From: Dysosmobacter sp.
Lineage (GTDB): Bacteria; Bacillota; Clostridia; Oscillospirales; Oscillospiraceae
Direction: 5' to 3'
DNA length: 39,095 bases
Assembly: GCA_026169195.1 (NCBI GenBank)
Contig: JAPFEH010000074.1
Span: forward strand, 1 to 39,095
In this document: piece by piece, positions 1 through 7,215 of the stretch
Layout of the letters: each line of letters starts with the position of its first letter
Position numbering within the stretch: the stretch's first letter is position 1
The notes under the pieces: generated by a model
What the model saw: only the letters and a program-made list of their open reading frames with translations
Database searches by the model: none
Told to the model about the DNA's origin: nothing
Program-made: the position numbers and the translations under genes

Positions 1-60
1 CTCTACGACCTTTTGCTTAAACTCTGCTGTGTACCGTTTGTTTGGTATCCCTTTTGGCAT
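1..60 (-). CDS. IS3-family transposase orfA, N-terminal fragment
   Basis: Only the first 20 codons are visible, beginning at the ATG at 58-60 and running off the left edge. The peptide starts MPKGIPNKRYTAEFKQ, the start of the helix-turn-helix orfA protein of many gut-Clostridia IS3 elements. OrfA binds the terminal repeats and is normally fused to orfB by programmed frameshifting to make the active transposase. It is cut by the window edge, so nothing can be said about whether it is intact. Confidence 0.85.
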   Translation of the reverse strand, partial: MPKGIPNKRYTAEFKQKVVE

Positions 61-95
61 AAATAAAGCACCCCATTTGTTATTCAGTATACCAT

Positions 96-122
96 ACTGT
101 CTAACAAATGGGGTGCAGTTCA
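96..122 (-). repeat. IS3-family terminal inverted repeat (left copy)
   Basis: Read on the minus strand it begins TGAACTGCACCCC and ends GTTAGACAGT. It pairs with the repeat at the right edge (TGAAGTGACCCC...GTTAGACAAT). This sets the junction between IS and host DNA at 122/123. Confidence 0.8.
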
Positions 123-197
123 CTTTGGCCTCTCCCGCTTTCATTTTGATATCCCTTTTCAGATACGTGTTGCTAACTTCGTCATTTTGACTATGCC

Positions 198-226
198 TTG
201 AAACGGACATGAAGGTATTGTATAAT
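198..226 (+). promoter_or_regulatory. Sigma-A promoter for the small membrane-protein gene
   Basis: TTGAAA at 198-203 and TATAAT at 221-226 are separated by exactly 17 bases. A strong ribosome site, AAGGAGGGG, follows at 239-247, and the ATG is at 254. The promoter is a near-perfect consensus match, so the downstream small gene was probably once well expressed. Confidence 0.8.
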
Positions 227-253
227 GAAAATCGCGAAAAGGAGGGGTAAGAT

Positions 254-396
254 ATGTCCGCAATGATCGAAAAAGCAATTTATCAAGGCATTGGGGCTTT
301 TTCTTATTGTTTGTAATACTCCCTGCGGCGCTCATCTTCTTTGGATATTTGGTATACATTGCAGTAATGACTATCAAAGAAATAAGAAAGAAGTGA
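254..396 (+). pseudogene. Small single-span membrane protein, frameshifted
   Basis: With promoter, ribosome site and terminator all in place, the ATG at 254 opens a frame beginning MSAMIEKAIYQGIGAF that stops after 20 codons. The next frame continues with a hydrophobic stretch (FLLFVILPAALIFFGYLVYI) and a basic tail ending IREIRKK-like (IKEIRKK) at the TGA at 394-396. Adding one T to the run of five Ts near 298-302 would join the two into a protein of about 47 residues with one membrane helix and a positively charged C-terminus. This is either a natural frameshift or a homopolymer sequencing error. The family is not recognised. It lies just inside the IS boundary and is AT-richer than the rest of the window. 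Confidence 0.6.
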
Positions 397-410
397 ACAC
401 ATCAATGTTT

Positions 411-442
411 AAGGCCATCTCAAAGCTTGAGATGGCCTTTTG
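411..442 (+). terminator. Rho-independent terminator after the small membrane-protein gene
   Basis: A perfect 13-bp stem (AAGGCCATCTCAA at 411-423 with its complement at 427-439) with a three-base loop is followed by a short T-run. It lies 15 bases after the stop at 396. Confidence 0.8.
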
Positions 443-535
443 TATGCTTTGACAAGAGATCTGGAAAACCATCATTTAGCAATACAAATCGAAAACGGGG
501 TATTTTGATCTGGCAGACGCTTGTTTCTTTCCGGC

Positions 536-1480
536 TCACGGCTCTCCGCTTTCAAACAGCGGCGTGGAAAGATAGCGGTCTCCCGTGTCAGGCAGCAGCA
601 CCACGATGGTTTTGCCCTCATTTTCCGGTCGGGCAGCCAGTTCCATGGCGGCCCACAGCGCCGCGCCGGAGGAGATTCCCACCAGAACCCCCTCCATGCG
701 GCCCAGCTTCCGGCTGGCCTCATAGGCATCCGCCTCCGTGACAGGAATGACCTCATCGTAAACATCGGTGTGCAGCACTTCCGGCACAAAGCCTGCGCCG
801 ATGCCCTGAAGTCCATGACTGCCGGCCGTTCCTCCGCTGAGGACGGGAGAGCCGGCAGGCTCCACTGCCACCACCCGCACAGCAGGATTCCGTTCTTTCA
901 AATACGCTCCGGTTCCGGTGATGGTGCCGCCGGTCCCCACTCCTGCCACAAACACATCCACCTGCCCGTCTGTATCCGCCCAGATTTCCGGACCGGTCGT
1001 GCGGCGGTGGGCTTCCGCGTTGGCAGGATTGACAAATTGACCGGGAATCAGACTGTCTGGGATCTCTACCGCCAATTCCTCCGCTTTGGCAATGGCGCCC
1101 TGCATCCCCTCCGCGCCCGGAGTCAATACCAGCTCCGCGCCGTACGCCGCCATGATCCGGCGGCGCTCTACACTCATGGTTTCCGGCATGACGATGATGA
1201 CGCGATATCCGCGGGCAGCGGCCACAGAGGCAAGGCCAATGCCCGTATTGCCGGAGGTCGGTTCAATGATGACGGAACCCGGCTTCAATACGCCCCGCTT
1301 TTCCGCATCATCCAGCATGGCCTGCGCCACCCGGTCTTTTACGCTTCCGCCGGGATTCAAATACTCCAGCTTCGCCAGAACTCTGGCTTTCAAGTGCGCC
1401 TCCCGCTCCATGCGGCAAAGCTCCAGCAGCGGAGTCCCGCCAATCAGCTGCTCTGCAGCCGTATAGATTCTGCCCATCAT
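536..1480 (-). CDS. cysK: Cysteine synthase A (O-acetylserine sulfhydrylase)
   Basis: This 314-residue cytosolic PLP enzyme condenses O-acetyl-L-serine with sulfide to give L-cysteine and acetate. The length is normal for CysK. Lys48 in NPGGSVKDR is the Schiff-base lysine. TSGNTG (75-80) is the substrate/carboxylate loop, and GTGGT plus GISSGA form the phosphate-binding and C-terminal PLP contacts. The first of two adjacent ATGs (1478-1480) is chosen; an AAGGAG site lies six bases upstream, and the second ATG would change the protein by only one residue. It is transcribed alone from a consensus promoter at 1543-1571. No cysE is adjacent. Cystathionine beta-synthase-type paralogues share the fold, but the motif set and length favour CysK. 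Confidence 0.93.
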   Translation of the reverse strand: MMGRIYTAAEQLIGGTPLLELCRMEREAHLKARVLAKLEYLNPGGSVKDRVAQAMLDDAEKRGVLKPGSVIIEPTSGNTGIGLASVAAARGYRVIIVMPETMSVERRRIMAAYGAELVLTPGAEGMQGAIAKAEELAVEIPDSLIPGQFVNPANAEAHRRTTGPEIWADTDGQVDVFVAGVGTGGTITGTGAYLKERNPAVRVVAVEPAGSPVLSGGTAGSHGLQGIGAGFVPEVLHTDVYDEVIPVTEADAYEASRKLGRMEGVLVGISSGAALWAAMELAARPENEGKTIVVLLPDTGDRYLSTPLFESGEP

Positions 1481-1507
1481 TCCACACTCCTTTTTTCATA
1501 TATTCGC

Positions 1508-1525
1508 AGACCTTCCAACAGGTCT
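1508..1525 (-). promoter_or_regulatory. Inverted repeat in the cysK 5' leader
   Basis: AGACCT at 1508-1513 and AGGTCT at 1520-1525 form a 6-bp inverted repeat with a six-base spacer. It lies about 20 bases after the cysK -10 box, at the start of the transcript. It could be an operator half-site pair or a small leader hairpin. It does not match a sulfur-regulator site I recognise. Confidence 0.35.
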
Positions 1526-1542
1526 AAACATGGAATGGACGG

Positions 1543-1571
1543 ATTATAGCCTCTTCTCTCCTGCTTGTCAA
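1543..1571 (-). promoter_or_regulatory. Consensus sigma-A promoter of cysK
   Basis: On the minus strand TTGACA (1566-1571) and TATAAT (1543-1548) are separated by 17 bases, a perfect consensus at both hexamers. It sits between the stop of the acetyltransferase gene and cysK, so cysK has its own strong promoter. Confidence 0.88.
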
Positions 1572-1595
1572 GCCGTTTTTCCGCCCAGCAGGCGC

Positions 1596-2054
1596 TTACA
1601 GCGGACCGCCTCCCTTTCGTTTCATATATAACAACGGATAGGGATTTCCCTGTTCGTCAAATTCCGTCCTCTTATAAACCTCGAATCCCATGTGCGCATA
1701 AAAGCCCTGTGCCAGCGGATTCTGCTCATTGACCGCCAGCCGGCTGACCCCATCATGCTCCATGCCAAATCGCAGCAGCTGCCCGCCAATGCCCTGTCCT
1801 CTCTTTTCCGCCGAAACAAACAGCATCTCCAGCATCCTGTCCGCAATCCCAATGAAGCCTGCCGGAGTTCCGTCCTCCTGCTCCGCGACCACCAAAACAG
1901 GAACCTCCCGGAGCGCCTGCGGCACATACTGCCGAATATTCCTGATCTCTTCATCCGACAAAAAGAGATGCGTCGCCCTCACAGCGCTTTCCCATACGGT
2001 CAACAGGCGTTCGATCAACGCATCCTCTCTGTTTGTTACCTCTTTGATCTGCAA
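1596..2054 (-). CDS. GNAT-family N-acetyltransferase, YjaB-like
   Basis: A 152-residue single-domain GNAT protein. The acetyl-CoA pyrophosphate loop is visible as RGQGIGGQLL near residues 84-93. It is followed by the VNEQNPLAQGFYAHMGFE block, in which the Asn and the Tyr of FYxxxGF are the usual cofactor-binding and general-acid positions. The ending EQGNPYPLLYMK resembles the C-terminus of E. coli YjaB, a protein N-acetyltransferase, so a similar role is plausible; the substrate is not shown by sequence. The start is a TTG (2052-2054) with GAGGAGG eight bases upstream. It lies 28 bases after the small helical-protein gene and is probably cotranscribed with it. Confidence 0.8.
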   Translation of the reverse strand: MQIKEVTNREDALIERLLTVWESAVRATHLFLSDEEIRNIRQYVPQALREVPVLVVAEQEDGTPAGFIGIADRMLEMLFVSAEKRGQGIGGQLLRFGMEHDGVSRLAVNEQNPLAQGFYAHMGFEVYKRTEFDEQGNPYPLLYMKRKGGGPL

Positions 2055-2082
2055 ATAAAATTCCTCCTCAGAGTCTGGAATA

Positions 2083-2283
2083 TTACCGGCCGCTCAGCTC
2101 TGCCGCAATCAATGCCTCCGCGATTTCAAAAGCAGCCAGCCTTCTTTCTGCCAGCGTGATTTGAGAACGGTACCGCTGAGGGTCCTCCTTATGTTCCAGC
2201 GTTTTGATGACCGCCCGCAATTTATGCAGAAGGGAGTCGATCTGCCGCTTGGCTTCCGTCAGTTCTTCCCTGCTGTATTCCAT
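2083..2283 (-). CDS. Small helical protein of unknown function
   Basis: Sixty-six residues starting MEYSREELTEAKRQID, almost entirely charged alpha-helix with heptad-like spacing, ending in AEALIAAELSGR. This suggests a short cytoplasmic coiled coil. The ATG at 2281-2283 is chosen because GAGGAGG lies just upstream; the frame stays open to 2370, but the extra residues cross the terminator hairpin and look non-coding. There is no signal peptide or metal-binding motif. I do not recognise the family. The acetyltransferase gene follows after 28 bases. Confidence 0.6.
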   Translation of the reverse strand: MEYSREELTEAKRQIDSLLHKLRAVIKTLEHKEDPQRYRSQITLAERRLAAFEIAEALIAAELSGR

Positions 2284-2310
2284 ATGCCTCCTCTTCAACT
2301 GTCTCTTATC

Positions 2311-2358
2311 CAAAAAGCGACCCGCCGTGCAGTCTCCTGAACCGCACGGCGGGTCGCT
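2311..2358 (-). terminator. Rho-independent terminator of the two-component/HtrA operon
   Basis: A perfect 15-bp GC-rich stem (2316-2330 with 2344-2358) with a 13-base loop is followed on the minus strand by TTTTTGG. It lies about 20 bases after the HtrA stop. Confidence 0.88.
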
Positions 2359-2379
2359 GCTGATGTTCACCGGATGTTT

Positions 2380-3651
2380 TTATCCTTCCTGTCGGGGAAG
2401 CTCCGCCTGCGGCGCCGCTCCCGTCAGCTGCAGCGTTACAGTCAGCACCTCGCCGTCTCTCCAGAGGGTCACCGTCAGGCTGTCTCCTTCGTAGAGCTGC
2501 CGCCGCACCCGCAGCAGATCCTGACTGGTGGTCAGCGGCTCTCCGCCTGCCGTCAGCAGAAAATCTCCCTTGCGAATTCCCGCCAGATCACCGGCGCCGC
2601 CGGCTGTCACGGATTCCACACGCAGCCCCCAGACGCCCTCAGATGCCTCTTCGGCAAGCCGCATCACCGATACGCCCAGCAGCGGCTCAGGCCGGACCTC
2701 GCCGAATGTCAGCAGATCATTGACCAGCCGCTCCATGGAGGCGGTTGGAATGGCAAAGCCCAGTCCCTCAATGTTGGAGTAGCGGGACGTCATTTTAATC
2801 ACATTGATCCCGACCACCTGACCGGAGGCGTTGATCAGCGGCCCTCCGGAATTTCCGGAATTCAGCGCGGCATTGGTCTGAATCAGCGTCATGGTCCGTC
2901 CGTCCACCCACACGTCCCGATTGATGGCGGAGACGATCCCGTCCGTCAACGTCCCCCGCAGCTCCACGCCCAGAGGATTGCCGATGGCGTACACCGGATC
3001 TCCCACCGTCAGCTGATCGGAATCTCCAAATTCCGCGGCAGGAAGCCCCTCTGCCTCCACCTTTAAAACCGCCAGATCGCTGTCGGGATCTCCGGCTACA
3101 TACCGGGCCTCCAGCATAACGCCTGTGTCAAACGAAACATAGCAGGCAGAGCCCCCTGCCAGCACATGGTGATTGGTGACCACATAACCGTCCTGTGTGA
3201 AGACCACGCCGGTCCCCACCGACATGGAGTTCTCACCCAGCTCTGCCATGATCGTCACCACCGAGGGATTCACTTGGCGGTAGATTTCCTGTGCCGTCAG
3301 GACTTCGTCCCGTTCCGGAGCCAGCTCCAGCCGGACGCCCTGCCCTGTCGGGCTGGTGGGAATGGTGATGGTACCGCCGCTCTCCGTTTCCCAATCCGGC
3401 TCCCACATGGCTTCCTCCGGCATCATGCGCCACTCCGCCAACAGGCGCGCGCCGATGCCCAGCAGCGCCGCCGCCAGCAGACAGCCCAGAAAAATCCACA
3501 GTCCCTTCCTGCTCTTCCGTTTCACCGGCGCTTTGGCTGCCGGTGCTTTGGACCCGGGCAGCGGACGGGTGTAAACCTCCACTACCTCCCGGGGGTCCGG
3601 CTGCCGGTAGACCTCCACGATCTCGCGGCAGCAGGTATCACGTTCTTCCAT
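2380..3651 (-). CDS. Membrane-anchored HtrA/DegP-type serine protease
   Basis: A 423-residue trypsin-like protease for envelope protein quality control. Residues 1-50 form a proline/basic cytoplasmic segment, 51-70 a single membrane helix, about 120-312 the protease domain, and about 320-405 one PDZ domain. The catalytic triad is visible: His162 in TNHHV, Asp192 in DSDLAVLKV and Ser268 in GNSGGP. GLGFAIP near 296-302 is the usual HtrA substrate-sensing loop. The layout matches Gram-positive HtrA/YkdA proteins. The ATG at 3649-3651 lies six bases after the sensor-kinase stop with GAGGA upstream, so it is the last gene of the operon. Its position suggests that the two-component system controls it or that it dampens the signal, as with CssRS-HtrA in Bacillus; that link is inferred. 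Confidence 0.92.
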   Translation of the reverse strand: MEERDTCCREIVEVYRQPDPREVVEVYTRPLPGSKAPAAKAPVKRKSRKGLWIFLGCLLAAALLGIGARLLAEWRMMPEEAMWEPDWETESGGTITIPTSPTGQGVRLELAPERDEVLTAQEIYRQVNPSVVTIMAELGENSMSVGTGVVFTQDGYVVTNHHVLAGGSACYVSFDTGVMLEARYVAGDPDSDLAVLKVEAEGLPAAEFGDSDQLTVGDPVYAIGNPLGVELRGTLTDGIVSAINRDVWVDGRTMTLIQTNAALNSGNSGGPLINASGQVVGINVIKMTSRYSNIEGLGFAIPTASMERLVNDLLTFGEVRPEPLLGVSVMRLAEEASEGVWGLRVESVTAGGAGDLAGIRKGDFLLTAGGEPLTTSQDLLRVRRQLYEGDSLTVTLWRDGEVLTVTLQLTGAAPQAELPRQEG

Positions 3652-3657
3652 GCATCC

Positions 3658-5112
3658 TCATTCCGTGCTCAGTGAGAACATAAAGGTGGTCACCCCGTCC
3701 TCGCTGGTCACATTGATTTCTTCCTTATGCTGGGCCAGAATCGTTTTGACGATATACAGGCCCAGACCGTATCCATCCTTGTCCTCGCTGCGGGACTTGT
3801 CGCTTTTGTGGAACCGCTCAAACAGCAGCGGCAGCTCCTCTGCCGGAATGGTGTCTCCCCGATTCCGCACCGTGACCCGCGCCTTCCCGTCCATGACGGC
3901 AATGCCCAGATACAGCGTGGAGCCTTCCCGCGCAAACTTGGCGGCATTCTCCAGCAGATTGTAGATCACCTGTGTGATCATGTCATTGTCGCCCCGCACC
4001 AGAATCGGCTCTTCCGGAATGTCCGCATCCACATCCAGATGGCGGTCATTGATCTTTTTCTCCATGGAGATCAGCACCCGTCGCATACTCTCGCACACAT
4101 CGAAATGGCTGCCGCTCCGCAGGGGATCCATCACCTGCAGCTGGCTCACATCCAGCATCCGGCGCACCAAACGGCTCAGGCGGCGGCTCTCGTTGGAGAT
4201 GATCTGGAGATACTGCCGCTCATTCTCCGGCGGGATCGTGCCGTCCAGAATTCCGTCGGTATAGCCGGCGATGGTGGTCATGGGGGTCTTGAGCTCATGG
4301 GAGATGTTGGCGATAAACTCCCGCCGCTGGCGCTCCGTCTGCTGAAGGCTCTCCGCCATGTTGTTGAAGGAGGCCGCCAGCTCCCCGATCTCATCGCCCC
4401 GTCCATAGTCGTTCATACGGATGTCGAAATTCCCCTCAGCATACTGACGGGTCGCCTGCGCCATCTCCCGAATGGGCTGGATCTGCCGCATGGTGGTGAC
4501 GGAAGACGCCATAAAGGAGATCATCAAAACCACAAACGCCGTCAGGAAAAAGAGACCGATGAAGCCCTGCCACATACTGTCCAGCGAGGTGGTCGCCGCC
4601 ACGGCAAACACTTCCCCCACCACAATGCCGGTATTGGGGCTCACCGCGGGCACGCCCACCACGAACCGCCGGTTGGGGTACAATCCGTCCAAATCATCCC
4701 GTCGGGCCGCTTCCCCCTCTGCCATGACCTCACAGGTCATTTCCTCCGGCATGGTGATGACCCGACCCTCCAGCTGGCTGTCCGTTGTCAGCAGCACATG
4801 ACCTTCCGTATCGCAGATCAGGAAATGGACATCTGACACCGCTGCGGCAAAGGTGGCCAGCTGCTGAAAATCCCGATCATTGCGCAGCTCCTCCATATCC
4901 AGATACCGTCCGCTTTCCAGATAGCTGACGGACAGCTGACTCAGGATCTTGGCGCGGCCGCCGATCTCCTCACTCTTTTGGTCCCGTGCATAATTATAAC
5001 TCAGAGAAAAGAAGGACGCCCCCAGCAGCAGCAGCGTCAGCGCCACCATTCCCACCGTCACCAGCATATGCCGCCAGTAAAGGCCCCGGAACCGGTTTTT
5101 CAGCCGTTTCAT
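3658..5112 (-). CDS. Sensor histidine kinase (HAMP-HisKA-HATPase)
   Basis: A 484-residue membrane kinase. TM1 is at about 16-38, an extracytoplasmic sensor domain at 39-180, TM2 at 182-204, HAMP at about 206-258, and the dimerisation/phosphoacceptor domain contains His272 in ANISHELKTP. The N-box is NLLENAAKF. The G1 region reads NRGDTIPAEELPLLFERF, so the usual DxGxG aspartate is Asn, a substitution seen in some Firmicute kinases. The G2 box is GYGLGLYIVK. It overlaps the response-regulator stop by four bases (ATGA), showing translational coupling, and is followed after six bases by htrA. A role in cell-envelope stress is suggested only by that neighbour. The ligand is unknown. Confidence 0.92.
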   Translation of the reverse strand: MKRLKNRFRGLYWRHMLVTVGMVALTLLLLGASFFSLSYNYARDQKSEEIGGRAKILSQLSVSYLESGRYLDMEELRNDRDFQQLATFAAAVSDVHFLICDTEGHVLLTTDSQLEGRVITMPEEMTCEVMAEGEAARRDDLDGLYPNRRFVVGVPAVSPNTGIVVGEVFAVAATTSLDSMWQGFIGLFFLTAFVVLMISFMASSVTTMRQIQPIREMAQATRQYAEGNFDIRMNDYGRGDEIGELAASFNNMAESLQQTERQRREFIANISHELKTPMTTIAGYTDGILDGTIPPENERQYLQIISNESRRLSRLVRRMLDVSQLQVMDPLRSGSHFDVCESMRRVLISMEKKINDRHLDVDADIPEEPILVRGDNDMITQVIYNLLENAAKFAREGSTLYLGIAVMDGKARVTVRNRGDTIPAEELPLLFERFHKSDKSRSEDKDGYGLGLYIVKTILAQHKEEINVTSEDGVTTFMFSLSTE

Positions 5113-5816
5113 GCTTCCGCCTTCTCCGGCTTTGTGCCGGTCAGCTCAAATTTATAGCCCACGCCCCAAACCGTCTTCAAGGCCCATTGGCTGCTGACAT
5201 TTTCCACTTTCTCCCGCAGGCGCTTGATGTGGACATCCACCGTGCGGCTGTCGCCAAAATAGTCAAAGCCCCAGACCTCATCCAGCAGCTGGTTCCGGGT
5301 ATAGACCCGGTTGGGCGTTGCCGCCAGATGATACAGCAGTTCCAGTTCCTTCGGCGGCGTATCCACCTTTTTGCCGTCCACGATCAGCTCATAAGAATCC
5401 AGATCAATGACCAGCTTGTCAAAGGTCAGGCGCTTGCTGGTGTCATTGGGGATCTCAGTCCGCCGCAGCACAGCGTTGATGCGGGCGATCAGCTCCTTCA
5501 TTTCAAACGGCTTGACGATATAGTCATCCGCCCCCATCTCCAGCCCCTGAATCCGGTCAAACACCTCGCTTTTGGCCGTCAGCATGATAATGGGGACCTT
5601 GCTGGTCTCCCGGATCTTGGCACAGACAGCCCAGCCGTCCATCACCGGCAGCATGATATCCAGCAAAATCAAATCCGGAATCTCCGCTTGAAATTCCTCG
5701 ATTGCCCGACCGCCGTCGCCGGCCATCCGCACATCAAACCCTTCCTTCACCAGATACATCTGGATCAGGTCGGAGATATTCCGATCATCTTCCACCACCA
5801 GAATCTTACGTCCCAT
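5109..5816 (-). CDS. OmpR/PhoB-family response regulator
   Basis: A 235-residue two-domain transcription factor. The receiver domain (1-120) has the acidic pair Glu9/Asp10-Asp11, phosphoacceptor Asp53 in LLDIMLP, Thr80 and Lys102 (VKPF). A winged-helix DNA-binding domain fills about 130-228 and ends in the GVGYKF strand typical of OmpR members. The start ATG (5814-5816) has GGAGG about eight bases upstream. It is the first gene of the regulator-kinase-HtrA operon and probably regulates it. Confidence 0.93.
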   Translation of the reverse strand: MGRKILVVEDDRNISDLIQMYLVKEGFDVRMAGDGGRAIEEFQAEIPDLILLDIMLPVMDGWAVCAKIRETSKVPIIMLTAKSEVFDRIQGLEMGADDYIVKPFEMKELIARINAVLRRTEIPNDTSKRLTFDKLVIDLDSYELIVDGKKVDTPPKELELLYHLAATPNRVYTRNQLLDEVWGFDYFGDSRTVDVHIKRLREKVENVSSQWALKTVWGVGYKFELTGTKPEKAEA

Positions 5817-5851
5817 GGCGCTTCCTCCCAGCTTTGTATAAGTTCTCTTCT

Positions 5852-5881
5852 ATTATACTCCGGGATCGTCCCGGATGTTGA
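5852..5881 (-). promoter_or_regulatory. Probable promoter of the regulator-kinase-HtrA operon, with a GC-rich palindrome
   Basis: On the minus strand TATAAT (5852-5857) is preceded at 18 bases by the weak -35 TCAACA (5876-5881). A palindrome, CCGGGA-CGA-TCCCGG (about 5860-5874), fills the spacer. An imperfect -35 with a palindrome between the boxes suggests regulation by the operon's own regulator, although OmpR regulators usually bind direct repeats. Confidence 0.5.
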
Positions 5882-5895
5882 ATATTCTGTAAAAT

Positions 5896-7056
5896 TTATG
5901 CAGTCTCTGTCCATGCAAGACACCGGCTGCCGCCGGAAACCGCGCTGGACAGCAGGCTCCGCAGCCCCTGCGCGCTTACGCGGTCCGCCAGCCAGATGCT
6001 GATTCCGTCCTCTCTGCGTCCCATGATCTGCCGCAGAAGGCCGGATGCGTTGGAGGAGCTGCGCAGCTCATAAGCGGACCGGTCCAGATCCGGACGCAGA
6101 CAACGGTATCCCGCCTCCTCCAGCCGTTGGAGAAGCTGCTCTTCACCGCCCTCCACCCGTGCCAGACGGGTTCTGCCGCAGGTAGCCCGTTCCAGCGCGC
6201 GGTTTCCAGCCTCGAGCTGTTCCTCCACACTCCGTTCCGGATCTCTCGCATCCGCCAGAATCCCGATGCTCTGGCCGGTGGCCGTCATACGGCGCAGCAG
6301 ATCCCCCTGCTCCTGTAAAAACTGCGGCGTGCAGAAAAAGGTCCCCTGAACGCCATAACGGTCCAAGGCGTCCAGCAGCGGCGCAGTCGTCTCACCGGCG
6401 GTCATACAGAGATAGAGACGCTTGCCGCCCATGTCCTCCTCTTCCCCGGGTGCCTGCGGCGTTGTATCATCCGGTGTCTGCGCCTGCTCCCTGCTTTTGA
6501 GATATTCCTCATAGCGCAGGGCGATCACAGACGCAGCCGCATTCACAAAATACTTTTCCGACAGGATATACCCCGTCTCCCGAATCCACACCAGTTCCCC
6601 CCGGAAGGTCTTGCCGCCGGCCGTCCTGCCGGAAATTTTTGTCACGCTGTATTGCAGCCCGAAAAAATCCGACACCATCGACGCCGGAACAAATATCTGT
6701 CCATTGCGGTACACGGCGCCGGGATAGCTGCGCTGTCCCTTACCGTCCACGGCGAAATCGTCGCCCACTCCAAACATCAAAACGCGGTCGTCGCCCCGGT
6801 ACAGGATCCCGATTTTCTCCTTTTCCGCATAGACATAGGAGATCCGTCCCTCATTGCGCAGCACGTCGGCAAAGATGGCGGCCGGAACGTAAAGATACCC
6901 GCCCTTCCAGAAGGGCATGGTACTGTCAGACATCGGCAGGACATTTTCCCCCGCAGCCACAAAATACACATAATCGGCAGCCTGCGTCTGCGGCGGCACG
7001 GTCATCTGCAGCATCAGCAGCACACAGCACAGCAGCGCCGCGATCCTTCGTTTCAT
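5896..7056 (-). CDS. Secreted stalk-domain protein with a degenerate NodB (polysaccharide deacetylase-like) domain
   Basis: 386 residues. A signal peptide (1-26, likely cut after TQA) is followed by two copper-amine-oxidase-N/stalk-like beta repeats (about 35-140; GYLYVPAAIFADVLR and GQIFVPASMVSDFFG). A Pro/Glu linker (about 190-212) leads to a C-terminal NodB-like fold (about 213-350). The fold is recognisable from LLDALDRYGVQGTFF and LLRRMTATGQSIG. The DDG metal/catalytic motif has become TAG (219-221), the HxxxH motif after SIG has become ILADARD, and the RPPGG motif reads ARVEGG. All canonical metal ligands are gone, so deacetylase activity is unlikely and a wall-glycan-binding or structural role is more plausible. 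It is probably monocistronic, and a GGAAGGGGG ribosome site precedes the ATG. Confidence 0.75.
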   Translation of the reverse strand: MKRRIAALLCCVLLMLQMTVPPQTQAADYVYFVAAGENVLPMSDSTMPFWKGGYLYVPAAIFADVLRNEGRISYVYAEKEKIGILYRGDDRVLMFGVGDDFAVDGKGQRSYPGAVYRNGQIFVPASMVSDFFGLQYSVTKISGRTAGGKTFRGELVWIRETGYILSEKYFVNAAASVIALRYEEYLKSREQAQTPDDTTPQAPGEEEDMGGKRLYLCMTAGETTAPLLDALDRYGVQGTFFCTPQFLQEQGDLLRRMTATGQSIGILADARDPERSVEEQLEAGNRALERATCGRTRLARVEGGEEQLLQRLEEAGYRCLRPDLDRSAYELRSSSNASGLLRQIMGRREDGISIWLADRVSAQGLRSLLSSAVSGGSRCLAWTETA

Positions 7057-7090
7057 GGCAAATCCCCCTTCCGCCTGTATTGATCGTTTT

Positions 7091-7120
7091 ATTTTATCAC
7101 ATCTCAGCCGGCCTTGTAAA
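7091..7120 (-). promoter_or_regulatory. Probable promoter of the stalk/NodB-like gene
   Basis: On the minus strand TTTACA (7115-7120) and TAAAAT (7091-7096) are 18 bases apart, about 35 bases upstream of the ATG. Confidence 0.5.
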
Positions 7121-7129
7121 GCCGCCGCG

Positions 7130-7174
7130 CCGCCGCAAAACAGAGCCGGCAGACCCCCAACAAGTCTGCCGGCT
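7130..7174 (-). terminator. Probable terminator of the hydrogenase operon
   Basis: An 11-bp stem (AGCCGGCAGAC at 7144-7154 with 7164-7174) lies about 40 bases after the hydrogenase stop. On the minus strand it is followed by CTGTTTTGC, a short and imperfect T-run. Confidence 0.6.
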
Positions 7175-7215
7175 GCTGCCGCCTTTCCAGCGTTTCCGCT
7201 CTGCGTTTTCTGTTG

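Larger units (their letters stand above)
1..122 (-). mobile_element. IS3-family insertion sequence, upstream end (partial)
   Basis: The first 122 bases are the 5' end of an IS3-family element whose transposase reads leftward out of the window. The outer boundary is a terminal inverted repeat at 96-122. It matches the repeat at 38958-38984 at 19 of 27 positions when both are read inward. The orfA start lies 36 bases inside this repeat. The target-site duplication cannot be checked because the other end of this copy is outside the window. Confidence 0.85.

Noticed and set aside
521-1549. 342-codon open frame opposite cysK
   Set aside because: It is an antisense shadow in GC-rich DNA; the opposite strand encodes an intact CysK with all motifs and its own promoter.
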